Positions 59,167 to 64,000 of a DNA stretch of 64,000 nt are shown one piece after another (within the stretch, counting starts at the first letter, position 1; the number at the start of each line of letters is the position of its first letter). The translations under genes and the position numbers were made by a program. The stretch comes from Kalmusia sp. IMI 367209 (taxonomy: Eukaryota; Ascomycota; Dothideomycetes; Pleosporales; Didymosphaeriaceae), in the NCBI GenBank assembly GCA_027946365.1, contig JAPEUQ010000008.1, forward strand, positions 1,860,001 to 1,924,000, given 5' to 3'. The notes under the pieces are model-generated. The model made no database searches. It was not told the DNA's origin and was given only the letters and a program-made list of their open reading frames with translations.

Positions 59167-59815
59167 GGCGAAGGTGACATACTAAACAGAAAACAAACCA
59201 GAGAAAGGAAGGGACATGTTCATAATGACTCTGTTCATGTCGATATGGCTATAGTTGTGGGGGCACATTGAAGGACGATATGTGGAGCCCCTGCTCAAAA
59301 TGTAGCTGGAAAGAGAGTAGCGCTTCACGTGACCATACGCGTGAAAATATTCAAAATCTGATTCCTGCAACGTTATATCCCATCGAACTTCTGTCTCTGC
59401 TTATCGATGAACATAGTATAGAGAGAGAGCTACGTCTTTTGACTGTAATTATCGATCTACACAGAAGGCTATGATGACATATAGATGCCGTTCACAGTGT
59501 TGAAGTTGCAAAGATAGAAAGATCTTTTATACTTCGCCTCCTGTTCGGTTGAAGCCACTGTCGAATGTACATCACCATCTCACTGGTGTCGGCAGATATA
59601 ACTTGATCACGGAACAATTTGTCACGCTTGTTCGAACTCTCCCACTTCGATACAGGCCCTCTATGGACGTTCCAAGAGAGATCGAACGTTAAATTGATCT
59701 GGCTGCCTTCACTGCATGCTTGTCCAGGTCTCATTGCGTTCATACATGTATTCAACTCGTGTTCTATTTATCCTATCTGAGGAAAAAACGAGTATAAGGC
59801 TAGTTCTCGCGTGCT
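59167..59815. other. Intergenic, no firm gene
   Basis: Between the deacetylase start and the MLH3 stop. An open frame on the minus strand (59755-59492, 87 residues, SQINLTFDLSWNVHRG) has no motif and is not called. Confidence 0.4.
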
Positions 59816-62800
59816 CTATTTCGACTGCCACCGCTTCCAAGCAGCAACGAAACCAAGATTAGATTTAGGATGTTTCGCAATGTCTAGCCCCAGGGTCGTT
59901 GTAGACCCTTGTGTGCCAACGGCGCCGATGTTGACCAAGGGCACCATACTTGGTCGGCCATGCGCACACATGAATGGGAATACACACTTACACAATTTTC
60001 GCATGAGCTCCCTACATTCTTCCAGACTAAGTTCATCGTTGAACATGATTGCTGAGCGACAAGCGCGAGAATTAACGATATCAATAAGACCCTCTGGACA
60101 AACAGACAAGCGTCTGACCCACACGGCTGCATCGTTTGAGGACCTCATAAAGTCGTCTAGAGGAGCGAGGTGAGGAGCCTCCGCATATTTCCAGACAGAT
60201 GAGCGAAGAAACGTAATGAGAACTTGTGAATCTGCTTTGCACCTCTCAGATATGGCCGGTGGTAGGACTGTCACGGATAGTACTGATTGTGCCCTGGTGG
60301 ATACGGTCTTTGGCGGTATAATATCGAACAAAATACCCCAGGCTGCGAATCTTGCAGCATGCACAATGAACAGCTCTTGTTCCTCGCCAGATACCGTAAA
60401 TTGGATCGGCTTATCGAGGATGATGAAGGCCACGCGTGATTGGTGGCCTAACTTTGAACGATAGCTTTCGATGTCATTCGGTAGTGGTGCGCATAAATCT
60501 GCAAGCAGGTCTTCCACACGTATGCGTTCGTCTGCGGCGTGCTGGTCGATTAGAACCAAAACGTTGCCGTCATCGCCTGAGCCTATAGAAACTTCTTTAC
60601 GTGTTTTCATCTTGGCAAGGATGAACTTCTTGTCTACTTGAGCCATGACCTGGGCATCCGCAAGAGCAGCCCTAGACAATTTGCTAATATTCATAGACGA
60701 CGACCCATAGAAAACTTCATCATTAACCTTCTGATTGACACCAAGCTGAACTTGGTGGTCACAATCGTAGTTGTGCTGATTTTCGTGGACAGAAGCTTGC
60801 TGAATGCCTGTCTCAGCAGGCTTGAAGACTGGATTATCCCACGATTGTAAGACGCCATTGAGCCATAAGGTTGGGCTATTGCTAGACGTAATCGTCCTTA
60901 GCGGAAGCCGTAGTGGTTTGTTGAAGTCGCCGAGCGCGCTTCCACGAGCGCAGAGCGATGAGTCAGTGTGCGATCTGGTAGGGGCACACGGTAGGACACA
61001 ACCAGTACGTGCATCAAGAAAATAGGTTTGCTTCGTTGTGGGGTCCGTCCAAGGATTTGCCTCATCGTGATTATTCTTATCCCGATAATGATCTTCTGTC
61101 AGGATATGATTACACTGGATGATACTACCCAAAGACCTTGCCGGTACATGATTCACGTCAACTTTGGCAAGAGTCTTCAAAGCATGGGTCTCAGTGTTTG
61201 GGATAGAGTTATTGACTCTCTGTATTGGCGATCGGTCATCTCTTTTCTTGCTCGAATTGTCGAGGAAGCTAGCATTCCCGCTCTTGACGCGAGACCATTC
61301 AGAAAAAGCCAAATAGTGATTGCGATCGGGTCCTTTCTCCACTGCACGCGTGTCTAATCGCTTTCTTTTGCGACTGTCTGCCTCCCTCAAGAAAGGGGTC
61401 CGCGAAGCGGTTGTGAAGTGCGATTGAGGGGTATGGTCACCCTTACGCGGTGGAGTAGTTGACGACAGAGCATCGGCGCTCTCAGCACTTGCGGTAGACG
61501 TAGATAAGATAGGTTGGCGAATACGCTTTTTTGAAAGCTTGCGAGGCCGAAAGTGATGGACGTCAAGCCATTCAATGATCATAGCATTCAAAACTTCCAC
61601 AACCGTGCCTAGGTTCGCGTCTTCTTCACTAAACAGACTTTCAACTCGGTTGAAGTTGTTTTTGAGCGTCAACGACAAACGCAAGTAGAACATTGGGTAT
61701 CGGTCGACAGCCTTTCGAGCTTTCAATTGCCTGTTTGTGTACCCGCCATTTTTGAATCTGTTATCATGTTGGCGCCGGATCTCCTCGTCTTCGTCATTTG
61801 CGTTATCTTCGATCGTGCCAAAGCTGGACAAGGCGAATATACGATTGACTTCATCACATAGCTCATTGCGGCCAGACTCTGTAGTCAAAGGATTAACGCC
61901 GAGAGAGATGAACTGAACGCGCTTGCTGGGCGCGGGATCAAGTGAGATGGCACCCTTTATTGAGACATTAGAGGTGGAGGCAGACACAGGTACCCATGAC
62001 GGCCACTCGTCATGAAGAATGTAACTCGCTTGCGTGAGAACATTGAGCATAAAGTGGAGCCCAAAAGAGCGTATCCGGGACTCGTGCCCAATTTGACTAG
62101 CCCCAGAGAAGTTGATAGACGTTTTGCCATCTGCATCTCGGACCTTCAAAGAGACTGGCTTGTGCCAGCTCAGCGTGAGATTTGTGACTTCTCGTTTTAG
62201 AGCTTCCCATAAACGGGCATGCTTGACTTTTTGTTCTGCCGTGATTCCTCTCTGTTTGACCCGTACGGGAAGGTTCCCAAACAAGTTCCGTACTGTTACG
62301 CGAGTGCCGTGTTTCCCATGAATCTCATGCTGAGTCGGCGTAGGTAGCTGTCGATCGATGACTTTAGAGTGGTGCAGTGTTAACAGGTTATGCGACCTAT
62401 ATTCGTGATGATGAGATACGATAGTCAGGAGAGACATAGCCCCGAGCGAAGCGAGAAAGGTTCCGTTGCGACCCAAGGACACATCTTCTGAGTAGAACTT
62501 GGAAGTGCCTGGTATACGTCAGTAGAAGTCCGTTTCCTTTCAACAACGTGACTGACAGTAAAGCTTGCCCAAACCCCCTTCTTCGCGAAACTCGGCGGGG
62601 GCGATTCCCAGACCATTGTCCTCCACCGAACATCCCCCACGAGCGAAATCAACTATTGCTTCGACTCTAGAGGCCTTAGCGTCCAGAGCGTTCTTTAGAA
62701 GCTCGAGAACAACAGCAGTCAGGGAGACAATGGCGGTGGAAGACTTGATCTGGGCGACCACCTCTTCTGGCAACGGTAGAATGGAGTTGTGGCGGGCGGC

Positions 62801-62851
62801 TGCTATGCCAGCTGCTCCTCTGGAAGCAAGCGTCAACTCATGACGTTCCAT
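59816..62851 (-). CDS. MLH3: DNA mismatch repair protein Mlh3
   Basis: MutL homologue; partners Mlh1 in mismatch repair and meiotic crossover resolution. 995 residues, exons 62851-62557 and 62508-59816. The N-terminal GHKL ATPase motifs are VVLELLKNALDAKAS (motif I), CSVEDNGLGI (II), GLGKLYCTSKFYSEDVS and GTFLASLGAMSLLTI (III) and GTRVTVRNLFGNLPVR (IV). The central linker is variable and charged. The C-terminal endonuclease site is intact: LIDQHAADERIRVE, that is DQHA(x)2E(x)4E. Further SRACRSAIMFND and CAHGRPSMVPL, matching the zinc-binding C-terminal motifs that separate nucleolytic MutL homologues from Mlh2/Pms1-type. The 48-nt intron has a GTCAGT donor. Very confident. Confidence 0.95.
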
Positions 62852-63402
62852 GGAGCTCTATCCCCCTTCGATCTGGAGATGCGCACCAGATGCGGCCATA
62901 CTCGTGCAGGTGCTGTGGCAAAGGCGTGGGTGGTCGTGACGGTGGGTGGCTAGTGGCGCGGTATTGATCGCTGGTGCATGGCGTAGAGCTGCATCATCGT
63001 CACTAGCGAGGCACGGGCCGCGTAAAAGACCCTGGCGTCAACGCAAGCGGAATAGTTGACCGCGGCCTCCGCAATCCACACTGCAACTGCCGCCTCAACA
63101 CCAGACACCAGACACCAGACGCCGGTAGCCTCGAAACATTCCCAGCAACCGTACATAGCCAGCGCTCGCATCCGCAAGGTCGCTGCCACGCGCAATCAGA
63201 GCACTCCAGCTTGGCTCTTCTTTCATTTGCGCCGCTACCCTCACAGCACCAGCCCCTCCCTGCCTCGTCATAGCCCAATCTACTACACGTGGAAGTGCGC
63301 CAGCCTGTGAATTACCCGCCAACAACTTCCGTCGGCTCGCGAGCAGAGCAGCCGCGACAGTATTCACATCTGCACCGCGGCGACTTGTTTGTGTGACGCG
63401 GC
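62852..63402. promoter_or_regulatory. Shared upstream region, MLH3 / 63403 gene
   Basis: 551 bases between head-to-head starts. GC-rich, with a small ACACCAG triple repeat at about 63098-63118. No ACGCGT box or TATA box seen. No gene in it. Confidence 0.4.
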
Positions 63403-64000
63403 ATGGCCACCGCCGAACCCGCGTCGAGGCCCCATGGTATGTCGACTAGCACCTTGGACTCGAGCACAGCCATTGCCTTGCCCACGTCTCTCCACCTAAA
63501 CCCCCGCCTCCTCTCTCTTCCATATCTACCCAGAGTCACATGGGGCTAACACTTATGACCAAAGACCGGCAAGTGCGCAAGCGACCCTTCGCGGGCTTCA
63601 TGAAGCGCCTGGCGAACCTGAAGTCCTCCACCTCCGATTCGCCCAACGCCTCCAGCAAGAAGAATCAGGGCAGCGCGCAGTCAAAATCAAAGAAGGCTTC
63701 GGCGAAAAACAACCCTTACCCAGAATCTGGCCACGTCAACGGTAACGGCAACGGCAACGGCAATGACAATGGGCACAACCGCCACCTCTCCTTTTCCAGC
63801 CCCGTCACCCCACGGTCAACTGAAAGTTTTACTTCAGTGGAAGAGAGCAACGAGGCCGACCAGCACCGTGCGCTCGCGAAAAGCAACAAGTCTACCGCGC
63901 CCACGGTAGCCACCAACCCCGAGACTATCCATTCGGGAAGGTCCAAAGCAGATACTGGATTCAGCAATACTCTAGGCGGCAATAGCACGTTTTCGTCACC
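63403..64000 (+). CDS. Conserved fungal Ser/Asn-rich protein, N-terminal part
   Basis: Runs off the window end. Exon 1 63403-63436 (MATAEPASRPH), intron 63437-63564 (GTATGT donor, GCTAAC branch, AAG acceptor), exon 2 from 63565. Visible: a basic start QVRKRPFAGFMKRLANLKSS, a Ser/Lys-rich stretch, NNPYPESG, an Asn-Gly repeat (63738-63770), LSFSSPVTPRSTESFTS and NKSTAPTVATNPETIHS. The sequence is disordered in character and matches, from memory, a conserved ascomycete protein without known function. The 3' part outside the window would decide the identity. Confidence 0.6.

Overview
The window is nuclear DNA of a filamentous ascomycete (Pezizomycotina, possibly a dothideomycete). Support: mostly short GT-AG introns (about 42-130 nt) with CTAAC/CTGAC-type branch sites, compact genes on both strands, and eukaryotic housekeeping genes such as Elongator, Mediator, Mtr4, Rnr1 and Mlh3. 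I found no prokaryotic, viral or intact transposon gene and no convincing tRNA or rRNA. Gene models were spliced by eye. In almost every multi-exon model the summed exon length is a multiple of three, and the family motifs are restored across the junctions.

Layout. 0-5 kb: mitochondrial RRM protein, a DUF7923-like protein and a Pof1/NMNAT-like nucleotidylyltransferase. 5.5-7.5 kb: a decayed membrane-protein gene. 8-18.5 kb: housekeeping block with ELP1 (minus), COX8 (minus), MTR4 (plus) and STS1/cut8 (plus). 18.5-26 kb: gene-poor accessory stretch with a membrane-protein relic, a broken DUF7918 gene, a serine beta-lactamase-like pseudogene and an intact second DUF7918 gene. 26-34.6 kb: mitochondrial malonyl transferase (with a one-base frameshift), an 8-exon short-chain dehydrogenase, MED5 and a conserved fungal protein. 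34.6-36.4 kb: GC-rich intergenic block with a hexanucleotide repeat. 36.4-40.1 kb: aldo-keto reductase and NADP-glutamate dehydrogenase. 40.1-42.8 kb: 2.6 kb without a gene, partly AT-rich. 42.8-48 kb: sphingolipid delta-4 desaturase, a cysteine-rich probably GPI-anchored wall protein, and the lysine methyltransferase EFM6. 48.7-64 kb: BTB protein, bL17m, RNR1 (with a one-base frameshift), a YCII-domain protein, a small proline-rich protein, a polysaccharide deacetylase, MLH3, and the start of a conserved fungal protein cut by the window end.

How the genes relate. There is no biosynthetic cluster or operon-like unit. The housekeeping genes are independent, several in head-to-head pairs sharing short promoters (COX8/MTR4, bL17m/RNR1, MLH3/63403 gene). 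The RNR1 side of its shared promoter carries a palindromic MluI cell-cycle box, as expected for an S-phase gene.

Most notable: three decayed genes carry in-frame stops, most of them explainable as TGG to TGA or CAG to TAG, and two conserved housekeeping genes (RNR1, MCT1) each carry one extra base in a homopolymer. The first pattern looks like real gene decay, perhaps RIP-like; the second looks more like sequencing or assembly error. I did not find a convincing new multi-gene system.
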